Shown: one piece after another, positions 1 through 5,826 of the stretch
Layout: the number at the start of each line of letters is the position of its first letter
Numbering within the stretch: position 1 is the first letter of the stretch
Source: Alkalibacillus silvisoli
GTDB taxonomy: Bacteria; Bacillota; Bacilli; Bacillales; Alkalibacillaceae
Direction: 5' to 3'
Assembly: GCF_039521975.1 (NCBI RefSeq)
Contig: NZ_BAAACZ010000012.1
Location: 1-10,583 of the forward strand
DNA length: 10,583 bases
The notes under the pieces: generated by a model
Told to the model about the DNA's origin: nothing
Seen by the model: only the letters and a program-made list of their open reading frames with translations
The model's database searches: none
Position numbers and translations under genes: made by a program

Positions 1-20
1 TCCACACTTATTAAGAATTT

Positions 21-49
21 GGAGAAGGGTGATTTATAAGCCCTTTTCC
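21..49 (+). terminator. Possible weak terminator hairpin of an upstream gene
   Basis: GGAGAAGGG (21-29) can pair with CCCTTTTCC (41-49) over nine positions with one G-U pair and an 11-nt loop. No T run follows, so termination is doubtful. Reading frame 1 from the left edge is open for 12 codons and stops at 37-39 inside the hairpin. It could be the tail of a gene that lies mostly outside the window, but 12 codons are too few to identify anything. The rest of 50-200 shows no convincing gene. Confidence 0.3.
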
Positions 50-215
50 ACCATGAAATCCGAATACCCTATTTTCTTAGTCAAATTTTCCAATCTAACA
101 AATAACGCTCAAAAAATGTTTTAACTACAATTTTTAAGCGAAATGAAGGGGGCTACCAAGCTTGATTAGCCTATGATATAACTAAGTTAACAAGATCATA
201 AAGGGGGAATACGAG

Positions 216-419
216 TTGGAAAAACAGCACAATTGCCTCACCTGTGTTAACTTACGGAACCAAATAGAGCGTCAAAGTGATTTGATTTCGCAGTTAATGC
301 GCATAGTCGCAGCGACCAATAAGCGAGTAACAATGTTGGAACACGACATTTCAAATGTAACCTCCGAACCCAATGCAAAATATTCCTATCCCAATAAACC
401 CTCATGTCGAGTAAATTAA
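216..419 (+). CDS. Uncharacterised 67-residue protein with an N-terminal CxxC motif
   Basis: I do not recognise this protein. The TTG start is chosen because an AAGGGGG ribosome binding site (201-207) sits 8 nt upstream, and the frame then runs to a TAA. Cys7 and Cys10 form a CLTC pair directly after the N-terminus. A third Cys is at position 64. Residues about 13-46 are helix-prone with spaced hydrophobic residues, which suggests a short amphipathic helix or coiled coil. There is no signal peptide or membrane segment, so it is probably cytoplasmic. A CxxC pair could bind a metal or act in redox, but two cysteines alone do not settle this. A strong terminator follows at 446-509, so it looks like a single-gene transcript, which supports it being real. 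In Bacillus subtilis the gene just before secA is hpf; this protein is not HPF. Confidence 0.6.
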   Translation: MEKQHNCLTCVNLRNQIERQSDLISQLMRIVAATNKRVTMLEHDISNVTSEPNAKYSYPNKPSCRVN

Positions 420-445
420 CCGCCTTTATGGTCTTGAAATTTTGG

Positions 446-509
446 ATCAGGTTGAATAGAAGAGATTCTTTTAACAAAAGATCTCTCCTAATCACCTGAT
501 TTTTTTTTT
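446..509 (+). terminator. Strong two-part Rho-independent terminator after the small CxxC gene
   Basis: An outer stem pairs ATCAGGT (446-452) with ACCTGAT (494-500). An inner stem pairs AGAGAT-T-CTTTT (461-472) with AAAAGATCTCT (476-486), leaving a 3-nt loop and one bulged T. The structure is followed at once by a run of T residues (500-509). Its position 27 nt after the stop codon of the 67-residue gene fits a terminator for that gene. Confidence 0.85.
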
Positions 510-569
510 GCATAAATCTGCTGAGTGAAATCTCTCATTTTAATACTACACGTCTAAAATAGTCATATA

Positions 570-846
570 TTTAACGGCGCTCGTGATAGATTTATCGGCG
601 CTCGTGATAGATTTATCGGCGCTCGCGATAGATTTATCAGCGCTCGCACGAATTTAACGGCGCTCCCGATAGATTTATCAGCGCTCGCATGAATTTAACA
701 GCGCTCGCAAGAATTTAACAGCGCTCGCACGAATTTAACAGCGCTCGCATGAATTTATCAGCGCTCGCAAGAATTTATCAGCGCTCGCGATAGATTTATC
801 GGCGCTCACCCGAATTTATCAGCGCTCAAAAATTCTTATCAACTCC
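570..846. repeat. Array 1: 13 copies (plus one decayed) of TTTATCAGCGCTC with 7-8 nt spacers
   Basis: Cores of the form TTTAWCRGCGCTC start at 570, 591, 612, 633, 653, 674, 694, 714, 734, 754, 774, 795 and 815. A decayed copy sits near 835-846. Spacing is 20 or 21 bp. Spacers fall into two classes: 8 nt, mostly GYGATAGA, and 7 nt, mostly GCANGAA. Core variation is limited to T/A at position 5 and A/G at position 7. The core is the exact reverse complement of the core in the array at 5248-5403. Every copy contains GCGCTC and most contain the palindrome AGCGCT. The array lies between the terminator of the small CxxC gene and the secA promoter region. No open frame uses it sensibly. Function unknown. 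Confidence 0.95.
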
Positions 847-954
847 CACAAAAAATTAGTCCCAATTTCTTAATGTTTAATGAACTTCCACTCCGATTAT
901 GATAGAAAAGTCTGAAAATGACATGCTCCGTGTGCAATCAACATATTCTGTTAG

Positions 955-984
955 TTGTCATGACTGTTTTGATAGTGTTATCAT
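955..984 (+). promoter_or_regulatory. Candidate sigma-A promoter for secA
   Basis: TTGTCA (955-960) and TATCAT (979-984) are separated by 18 nt and match the TTGACA / TATAAT consensus at 5 of 6 and 4 of 6 positions. The site is 45 nt upstream of the secA start codon. The rest of 847-954 is AT-rich and shows no gene. A TATGAT box at 898-903 is an alternative -10 but lacks a good -35 partner. Confidence 0.4.
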
Positions 985-1028
985 TATAGTTGGATTGTTG
1001 TAAACAAGAGGATACGAGGTGCAAATTA

Positions 1029-3539
1029 ATGAAGCAATTATTATCAAAGGTTTTTGGCGATCTAAATGAGAAGCAGTTAAAGAAACTTCGTAAAAAAGCA
1101 GACCAAATAGAAGCTTTAGAAACTGATATTCAAAAGCTGTCTGACACAGGATTAAAAGAGAAAACAGGAGAGTTTAAAGAACGTTATCAGACTGGTGAAT
1201 CGTTAGATGATTTGTTAGTTGAAGCATTTGCTGTCGTAAGAGAATCAGCTAAGCGTGTGTTAGGCATGCGTCCTTATTATGTTCAGCTAATTGGTGCAAT
1301 TGCGATTCATAATGGCGATATTGCTGAGATGAAAACAGGTGAAGGTAAAACGCTTGCTTCAACCATGCCTGCTTATTTGAATGCGATTTCGGGTAAAGGT
1401 GTTCACATTATTACCGTTAACGACTACTTAGCTCACCGTGACTCGACTGAGATGGGCGAGTTATATGATTGGTTAGGCTTAACAGTCGGTTTAAATACGA
1501 ATGACCTTGATAAAGATGAAAAGCGTGAAGCTTATGCATGTGACATTACGTATGGTACGAATAATGAGTTTGGTTTTGATTACTTACGTGACAACATGGT
1601 GTTATATAAAGAGAAGCGTGTGCAGCGTGAATTGAATTTTGCGATTGTCGATGAGGTTGACTCGATCTTAATTGATGAGGCGCGTACACCACTTATTATT
1701 TCCGGTTCACAGCAAAAGTCACAAACCAATTATTTACAATCTGATTCATTCGTTGAAACGTTAAAGAATGAAGATGATTACACTTACGATGAGAAATCAC
1801 GTAACGTTCAGCTAACTGAAAATGGTATTACTAAAGCTGAAAAATTCTTTAATATTGAAAACTTATATGACCTGGATCATGTATCTTTAACGCACCATAT
1901 TAACCAAGCGTTAAAGGCTCAAGTCGTGATGCAAAAAGATACGGATTATGTTGTAGATGAAGGTGAAGTTGTCATTGTTGATCAGTTCACTGGCCGTTTA
2001 ATGAAAGGTCGTCGTTATAGTGATGGCTTGCACCAAGCGATTGAAGCTAAAGAAGGCTTACAAATTCAAAAAGAAAGCATGACTTTAGCAACGATAACGT
2101 TCCAGAACTTTTTCCGTATGTACAATAAGCTAGCGGGTATGACTGGTACTGCGAAGACAGAAGAAGAAGAGTTCCGTAATATTTATAACATGAACGTTGT
2201 GGCTATCCCTACTAATGAAGCGATTGTACGTGATGACCGCCCTGATTTAATTTATAAATCTGTGGATGGAAAGTACAATGCGATGGTAGAAGATATCAAA
2301 GAACGTTACCAAAAGGGACAACCTGTATTAGTTGGTACTGTTGCAGTTGAAACATCAGAGCTTATTGCTAAAATGCTTAAGAAAGCTGGCGTGAAGCACA
2401 ATGTGTTAAACGCGAAAAACCACTTTAAAGAAGCAGAAATCATCCAAGAAGCTGGTGAAAAAGGCTCTGTAACAATTGCGACAAACATGGCTGGTCGTGG
2501 TACAGACATTAAATTAGGCGATGGCGTTAAAGATCTTGGTGGTCTTGCTGTTGTTGGTACTGAACGTCACGAATCACGTCGTATCGATAACCAGTTGCGT
2601 GGACGTTCAGGTCGTCAAGGTGACCCAGGTGTATCTCAATTCTATTTATCAATGGAAGATGAGTTAATGCGTCGCTTCGGTTCTGAGCGCATGCACTCAA
2701 TGATGGAGCGCTTTGGTTTAGAAGATGACCAACCAATCGAAAGTAAAATGGTTTCACGTGCTGTAGAGTCAGCGCAAAAACGTGTAGAGGGTAATAACTT
2801 TGATGCCCGTAAGCAAATCCTTTCTTATGATGATGTGCTACGTGAACAACGTGACATTATTTATGAACAGCGTAATGAAGTTCTAGAATCAGAAAGCCTA
2901 CGCGATATTATCATGGGTATGATTGAATCAACTGTTAAACGTAATGTTGATTTATATACTCAAGATGAAGAAGAGGAAAACTGGGAGTTAGAAAACATAG
3001 CTCTATTCCTTCAAGCAAATGTTTTGCAGCAAGATGAAATTTCTTCTGATGACCTAAAAGGTAAAGAACCAGATGAAATGGTAGAGCATGTCATGGGGCA
3101 TGTGAAAGAGAAATACGATCAGCGTGAACAAGAGTTAACTGAAGAACAAATGCGCGAGTTCGAAAAAGTAATTTTACTCCGCACAGTTGACTCTAAATGG
3201 ATGGATCATATCGACCAGATGGACCAAATAAGACAGGGGATTCATCTACGTGCATATGGCCAAAACAATCCACTACAAGAGTATCAAATGGAAGGCTTCT
3301 CGATGTTCGAAGAGATGATTGCTAATATCGAACAAGAAGTTGCTAAGTACGCAATGAAAGCACAAATCCGTGAAAACTTACAACGTGTCCAAGTCGCAAC
3401 AGGTACTCAAGCAGTCGCTGGTGGAAAACCGAAAGAAGAGAAAAAACGCCAACCAATTGTTAAGAAAAAAGAAGTTGGACGAAATGAACCATGCCCATGC
3501 GGCAGCGGTAAGAAATATAAGCAGTGCCACGGTGCTTAA
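1029..3539 (+). CDS. secA: Protein translocase ATPase SecA
   Basis: SecA is the motor ATPase that pushes preproteins through the SecYEG channel at the cytoplasmic membrane. The 836-residue product matches the usual Bacillus length (about 840). The Walker A segment MKTGEGKT is at residues 101-108 and the DEVD Walker B box at 208-211. The helicase-like motor 2 signature TNMAGRGTDIKLG and the QLRGRSGRQGDPG segment are present further on. The conserved SKWMDHIDQMDQ stretch belongs to the helical scaffold. The C-terminus carries the zinc-binding SEC-C tail CPCGSGKKYKQCH, used for SecB or ribosome contact. I place the start at the ATG at 1029, with GAGGTG 7 nt upstream; the protein then begins MKQLLSKVFG, in register with known SecA proteins. 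A TTG 13 codons earlier is in frame but has no binding site. It ends in its own terminator, so it is probably a single-gene transcript. Confidence 0.98.
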   Translation: MKQLLSKVFGDLNEKQLKKLRKKADQIEALETDIQKLSDTGLKEKTGEFKERYQTGESLDDLLVEAFAVVRESAKRVLGMRPYYVQLIGAIAIHNGDIAEMKTGEGKTLASTMPAYLNAISGKGVHIITVNDYLAHRDSTEMGELYDWLGLTVGLNTNDLDKDEKREAYACDITYGTNNEFGFDYLRDNMVLYKEKRVQRELNFAIVDEVDSILIDEARTPLIISGSQQKSQTNYLQSDSFVETLKNEDDYTYDEKSRNVQLTENGITKAEKFFNIENLYDLDHVSLTHHINQALKAQVVMQKDTDYVVDEGEVVIVDQFTGRLMKGRRYSDGLHQAIEAKEGLQIQKESMTLATITFQNFFRMYNKLAGMTGTAKTEEEEFRNIYNMNVVAIPTNEAIVRDDRPDLIYKSVDGKYNAMVEDIKERYQKGQPVLVGTVAVETSELIAKMLKKAGVKHNVLNAKNHFKEAEIIQEAGEKGSVTIATNMAGRGTDIKLGDGVKDLGGLAVVGTERHESRRIDNQLRGRSGRQGDPGVSQFYLSMEDELMRRFGSERMHSMMERFGLEDDQPIESKMVSRAVESAQKRVEGNNFDARKQILSYDDVLREQRDIIYEQRNEVLESESLRDIIMGMIESTVKRNVDLYTQDEEEENWELENIALFLQANVLQQDEISSDDLKGKEPDEMVEHVMGHVKEKYDQREQELTEEQMREFEKVILLRTVDSKWMDHIDQMDQIRQGIHLRAYGQNNPLQEYQMEGFSMFEEMIANIEQEVAKYAMKAQIRENLQRVQVATGTQAVAGGKPKEEKKRQPIVKKKEVGRNEPCPCGSGKKYKQCHGA

Positions 3540-3544
3540 ATTTA

Positions 3545-3585
3545 AAAACCTTATCCATTCCCTTAGAGAGTGGATAAGGTTTTAT
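3545..3585 (+). terminator. Rho-independent terminator of secA
   Basis: A perfect 13-bp stem pairs AAAACCTTATCCA (3545-3557) with TGGATAAGGTTTT (3571-3583) around a 13-nt loop. It begins 6 nt after the secA stop. The T tail is short and is partly the stem itself. Confidence 0.85.
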
Positions 3586-3652
3586 TGAGTTTTTAATGAG
3601 GGTTAAATTTTCCAATTTGTAACGAAAAGTTCGTTTTTTGACGATTCATAAG

Positions 3653-3661
3653 TGGTATAAT
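3653..3661 (+). promoter_or_regulatory. Extended -10 promoter for prfB
   Basis: The sequence TGGTATAAT contains a perfect TATAAT (3656-3661) preceded by the TGn extension typical of sigma-A promoters that tolerate a poor -35. A TTGACG at 3638-3643 is too close (12 nt) to serve as the -35, and the T-rich stretch around 3633-3639 is at the right distance. It lies 36 nt upstream of the prfB ATG and downstream of the secA terminator, so prfB is probably transcribed independently of secA. Confidence 0.65.
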
Positions 3662-3697
3662 AAGGGTAGAATATATAGTAGAGGTGGATATAGTTTT

Positions 3698-4802
3698 ATG
3701 GATTTAGCAGATATTCGAAATGAACTCGATCAACTTCATAAACGATTAGAAAACTTTAGGGGGTCTCTTTGACTTAGATGGTTATAGAGCACGAATATCT
3801 GAGTTAGATGAAAAAATGACCGAGCCTAATTTTTGGAATGATCAAGAACAAGCACAAAAAGTGATAAGCGAATCGAACGCTTTAAAAGATCTTGTTCAAA
3901 AGTTCGATCATAATGAAGAAGGCTTGGAAAATCTAGAGGTCTCTTATGAATTAGTTAAAGAAGAAAACGATGAAGAATTATTTGATGATTTACAAGAACA
4001 GTTAAAGTCTGTTTCAACTAGTTTAAATCAGTTTGAATTGAACATATTACTTAGTGAGCCTTATGATCAAAACAATGCGATTATCGAGATTCACCCAGGT
4101 GCTGGCGGTACTGAATCACAAGACTGGGCTGAAATGTTGTTAAGAATGTACACCCGTTATGCAGAACGAAAAGGCTTTAAAGTTGAAACATTAGATTATT
4201 TACCGGGTGATGAAGCAGGCGTTAAAAGTGTCACACTATTAATTCAAGGACACAACGCATACGGCTATTTGAAAGCGGAAAAGGGTGTACACCGTCTCGT
4301 TCGTATTTCGCCGTTTGATTCATCTGGACGTAGACATACATCATTTGCTTCATTAGATGCTATGCCTGAATTTAACGATGATGTAGAAATTGATGTGAAA
4401 AATGAGGATCTAAAGATTGATACGTATCGTGCAAGTGGTGCAGGTGGTCAACATGTTAACACTACAGACTCAGCAGTTAGAATTACACACTTGCCAACAA
4501 ATACGATCGTCACTTGCCAATCTGAACGTTCACAAATTAAAAACCGTGATCAAGCCATGAAGATGTTAAAATCAAAACTTTATCAATTAGAAATTGAAAA
4601 ACAACAACAACAATTAGATGAAATTCGTGGCGAACAGAAAGAAATCGGATGGGGAAGTCAAATCCGTTCTTACGTATTCCATCCATATAATATGGTGAAA
4701 GACCACCGAACAAATGTGGAAAATGGAAATACACAAGCTGTTATGGATGGCGAGTTAGATCCATTTATTGACGCCTATTTACGCTCAAAAGTTGATGGAT
4801 AA
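3698..4802 (+). CDS. prfB: Peptide chain release factor 2 (RF2), made through a programmed +1 frameshift
   Basis: RF2 recognises UGA and UAA stop codons in the ribosomal A site and triggers peptide release. The gene is read in two frames. The first runs from the ATG at 3698 for 24 codons to an in-frame TGA at 3770. Shifting +1 at that codon joins the second frame (from 3771), giving a 367-residue protein, the family's normal length. The stop-codon-reading tripeptide SPF is at residues 204-206 and the peptidyl-hydrolysis motif GGQ at 249-251. A binding site, GAGGTGG (3681-3687), lies 10 nt before the ATG. A prediction that starts at the later ATG (3816) loses about 39 N-terminal residues. cccB follows after 54 nt without a clear terminator, so the two probably share a transcript. 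The frame break is regulatory and does not make this a pseudogene. Confidence 0.97.
3758..3773 (+). promoter_or_regulatory. prfB programmed +1 frameshift and autoregulation site
   Basis: The site reads AGG GGG TCT CTT TGA C. It has an internal Shine-Dalgarno-like AGGGGG (3758-3763), then a slippery CTT codon (3767-3769), the RF2-specific stop TGA (3770-3772) and a following C. This is the classical arrangement in bacterial prfB genes. When RF2 is scarce, slow termination at the TGA lets the ribosome slip +1 and make full-length RF2. When RF2 is plentiful, translation stops after 24 codons. Confidence 0.97.
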
Positions 4803-4811
4803 CTTTTTGAG
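4784..4811 (+). other. Hairpin spanning the prfB stop codon
   Basis: CTCAAAAGTT (4784-4793) pairs with AACTTTTTGAG (4801-4811) with one bulged T and a 7-nt loop; the prfB TAA (4800-4802) lies at the loop/stem edge. No T run follows, so it is not a normal terminator. It could damp read-through into cccB or protect the mRNA end, or it may be fortuitous. Confidence 0.35.
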
Positions 4812-4856
4812 TGATAGGAAAACATAAAAGCAATACTGACAGGAGGTTATTTACAA

Positions 4857-5186
4857 ATGAAGAAAACATTATTAGCAGGGATTTTTGGCCTGATGATGGT
4901 AATTGCTGCATGTGGCAATGGCGGGGAAGGCACTGAAGGTAATGGTGCTGAACCAGAAGCGAATGGCACAGCAGCTGGTGAAGAATTGTATCAGCAAAAC
5001 TGTGCACAATGCCACGGCGGTGACCTAAGTGGTGGTGGCGCTCCAGGACTACAAGACGCTGGGGCAGACTACGATCAAGATGAAGTTGTTTCAATTATTT
5101 TAGAAGGTTACGGCAGCATGGCACCCGTACAAGGTGTTGACGAAGGAGAAGCAGAAGATATTGCTGAATTCGTTGTAGAGCAGTAA
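4857..5186 (+). CDS. cccB: Lipoprotein cytochrome c551
   Basis: This small membrane-anchored c-type cytochrome carries electrons on the outer face of the membrane, in Bacillus between the bc complex and the aa3/caa3 oxidases. Residues 1-18 are a lipoprotein signal peptide ending in the lipobox IAAC, so Cys19 should be lipidated. A Gly/Asn/Glu-rich linker (about 20-40) leads to a single haem domain. The haem-binding CAQCH is at 49-53 and the likely distal ligand is Met88, in GYGSMAP. Its 109 residues are normal for CccB. The mature protein has about 20 Asp/Glu and no Lys or Arg, an extreme acidity seen in cytochromes of alkaliphilic bacilli. The AGGAGG at 4841-4846 is 10 nt from the ATG. It follows prfB, as in Bacillus subtilis, and ends in a strong terminator. 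Confidence 0.93.
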   Translation: MKKTLLAGIFGLMMVIAACGNGGEGTEGNGAEPEANGTAAGEELYQQNCAQCHGGDLSGGGAPGLQDAGADYDQDEVVSIILEGYGSMAPVQGVDEGEAEDIAEFVVEQ

Positions 5187-5191
5187 AGTTC

Positions 5192-5231
5192 AAAAAGCTT
5201 TGAGGAGGAGGAACCTTCTCAAAGCTTTTTT
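5192..5231 (+). terminator. Strong Rho-independent terminator of cccB
   Basis: AAAAAGCTTTGAG (5192-5204) pairs perfectly with CTCAAAGCTTTTT (5218-5230). The stem extends inward by four more pairs, one of them G-U, to close a 5-nt loop (5209-5213). The T run ends at 5231. It lies 5 nt after the cccB stop. Confidence 0.92.
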
Positions 5232-5247
5232 AGGCTAAATGAAGCTC

Positions 5248-5403
5248 GAGCGCTGATAAAATCGTGTGAGCGCTGATAAACTAGCCTGAGCGCTGATAAA
5301 TCTTGTTGAGCGCTGATAAATCTAGTGTGAACGCTGATAAATTCATACTGAGCGCTGATAAATCTAGTGTGAGCGCTGATAAACTAGCCTGAGCGCTGAT
5401 AAA
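5248..5403. repeat. Array 2: 8 copies of GAGCGCTGATAAA with 7-8 nt spacers
   Basis: Cores start at 5248, 5268, 5288, 5308, 5329 (variant GAACGCTGATAAA), 5350, 5371 and 5391, a period of 20-21 bp. Seven of the eight cores are identical. Spacers are ATCGTGT, CTAGCCT, TCTTGTT, TCTAGTGT, TTCATACT, TCTAGTGT and CTAGCCT; two of these occur twice, which suggests growth by duplicating segments. The core is the exact reverse complement of the array 1 core (570-846), so the two arrays point in opposite directions. The array starts 17 nt after the cccB terminator and is followed by an orphan inverted repeat at 5460. No gene overlaps it. Function unknown. Confidence 0.95.
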
Positions 5404-5459
5404 ACTACGCACCGACCCTCACCGCAACCCCTTTCTATAAACTTAATTCAATTAATAAT

Positions 5460-5518
5460 AAAAACTGTAACTCCATCAAGTTATCTTCTAAATTTACATG
5501 ATGGAGTTACAGTTTTTT
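5460..5518. terminator. Orphan 19-bp perfect inverted repeat with T tail, likely bidirectional terminator
   Basis: AAAAACTGTAACTCCATCA (5460-5478) is exactly complementary to 5499-5517, around a 20-nt loop. The right arm ends in six T residues and the left arm starts in A residues preceded by an AT-rich stretch, so it could terminate transcription in both directions. The nearest upstream gene, cccB, already has its own terminator more than 200 nt earlier, with array 2 in between. No gene lies between the two terminators. Confidence 0.7.
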
Positions 5519-5826
5519 AATGTTAAAGACTATTAATAAATTGAAAAGAAAATGTAATATAATACCGGCAGTATAATTTGGCGAATGATGTTATAATACT
5601 ATTAATTGTTACGATGAAATCTATGACAATAAGACAACTTATGTATAAATGTGATAAAATAGTTTGATGAACGACTCAATATGATTTAATATTTCGACAA
5701 TTTGTACGGCCGTTTCATTCAGGTTCATTAGCACATAATTGGCAACTAGAAATGGACAAGGCTTATCTATAAATCTGTGAATAACAAAATGTTGCAGGTG
5801 CAGCAGGAGGATCAAGGTGGATTATT
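5519..5826 (+). other. Noncoding AT-rich leader region upstream of ftsE
   Basis: About 300 nt with no credible gene. It contains three TATAAT hexamers (5558, 5572 and 5592), an 8-bp palindrome ACGGCCGT (5706-5713) and many in-frame stops in all frames. I looked for paired TGTWAH boxes of the WalR type, which control wall hydrolase genes in Bacillus, and found only isolated half sites (5553, 5607). I see no recognisable riboswitch or tRNA. Confidence 0.6.
5589..5597 (+). promoter_or_regulatory. Candidate extended -10 promoter for the ftsEX operon
   Basis: TGTTATAAT has a perfect TATAAT (5592-5597) with the TGn extension. There is no good -35 at 16-18 nt. If used, it leaves an untranslated leader of more than 200 nt before ftsE. 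The TATAAT boxes at 5558 and 5572 are alternatives. Confidence 0.35.

Noticed and set aside
247..513. An 88-codon minus-strand open frame across the small CxxC gene and its terminator
   Set aside because: It begins inside the terminator's T run, has no ribosome binding site and runs antisense to a better supported gene. The translated sequence has no recognisable character.
570..846. The repeat array as a CRISPR
   Set aside because: The cores are 13 bp and the gaps only 7-8 nt, with spacers drawn from two similar classes. CRISPR needs repeats and unique spacers of roughly 25-40 nt. No cas genes are nearby.
990..1028. An earlier TTG start for secA adding 13 residues
   Set aside because: There is no ribosome binding site before the TTG, and it overlaps the candidate promoter region. 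The ATG at 1029 has a well-placed GAGGTG and matches the start of known SecA proteins.
2306..2757. Two minus-strand open frames inside secA
   Set aside because: They are antisense to a highly conserved part of secA and lack binding sites. They are explained by the codon composition of secA.
3370..3588. A 72-codon + strand frame over the end of secA
   Set aside because: It overlaps the conserved SecA tail in another frame and runs through the terminator. There is no ribosome binding site.
3621..3639. Small hairpin AACGAA-AAG-TTCGTT followed by T residues as a second secA terminator
   Set aside because: The stem is only 6 bp with two G-C pairs, and it lies where the -35 of the prfB promoter would be. 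The secA terminator at 3545 already suffices, so it is probably chance.
4765..5094. A 109-codon minus-strand frame over cccB
   Set aside because: It is antisense to the well-supported cytochrome gene, and its His/Leu-rich translation is typical of an antisense frame.
5248..5403. The second array as a CRISPR or as iteron-type origin repeats
   Set aside because: Cores and spacers are too short for CRISPR and two spacers recur. No replication initiator gene is present and the cores do not match DnaA boxes (TTATCCACA).
5553..5612. WalR-type operator (TGTWAH-N5-TGTWAH) upstream of ftsE
   Set aside because: Only single half sites (TGTAAT at 5553, TGTTAC at 5607) are present, and neither has a partner at the required 5-nt spacing.
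5614..5667. Seventeen-codon frame starting at ATG 5614 upstream of ftsE
   Set aside because: It has no ribosome binding site, is very short and lies in AT-rich noncoding DNA.
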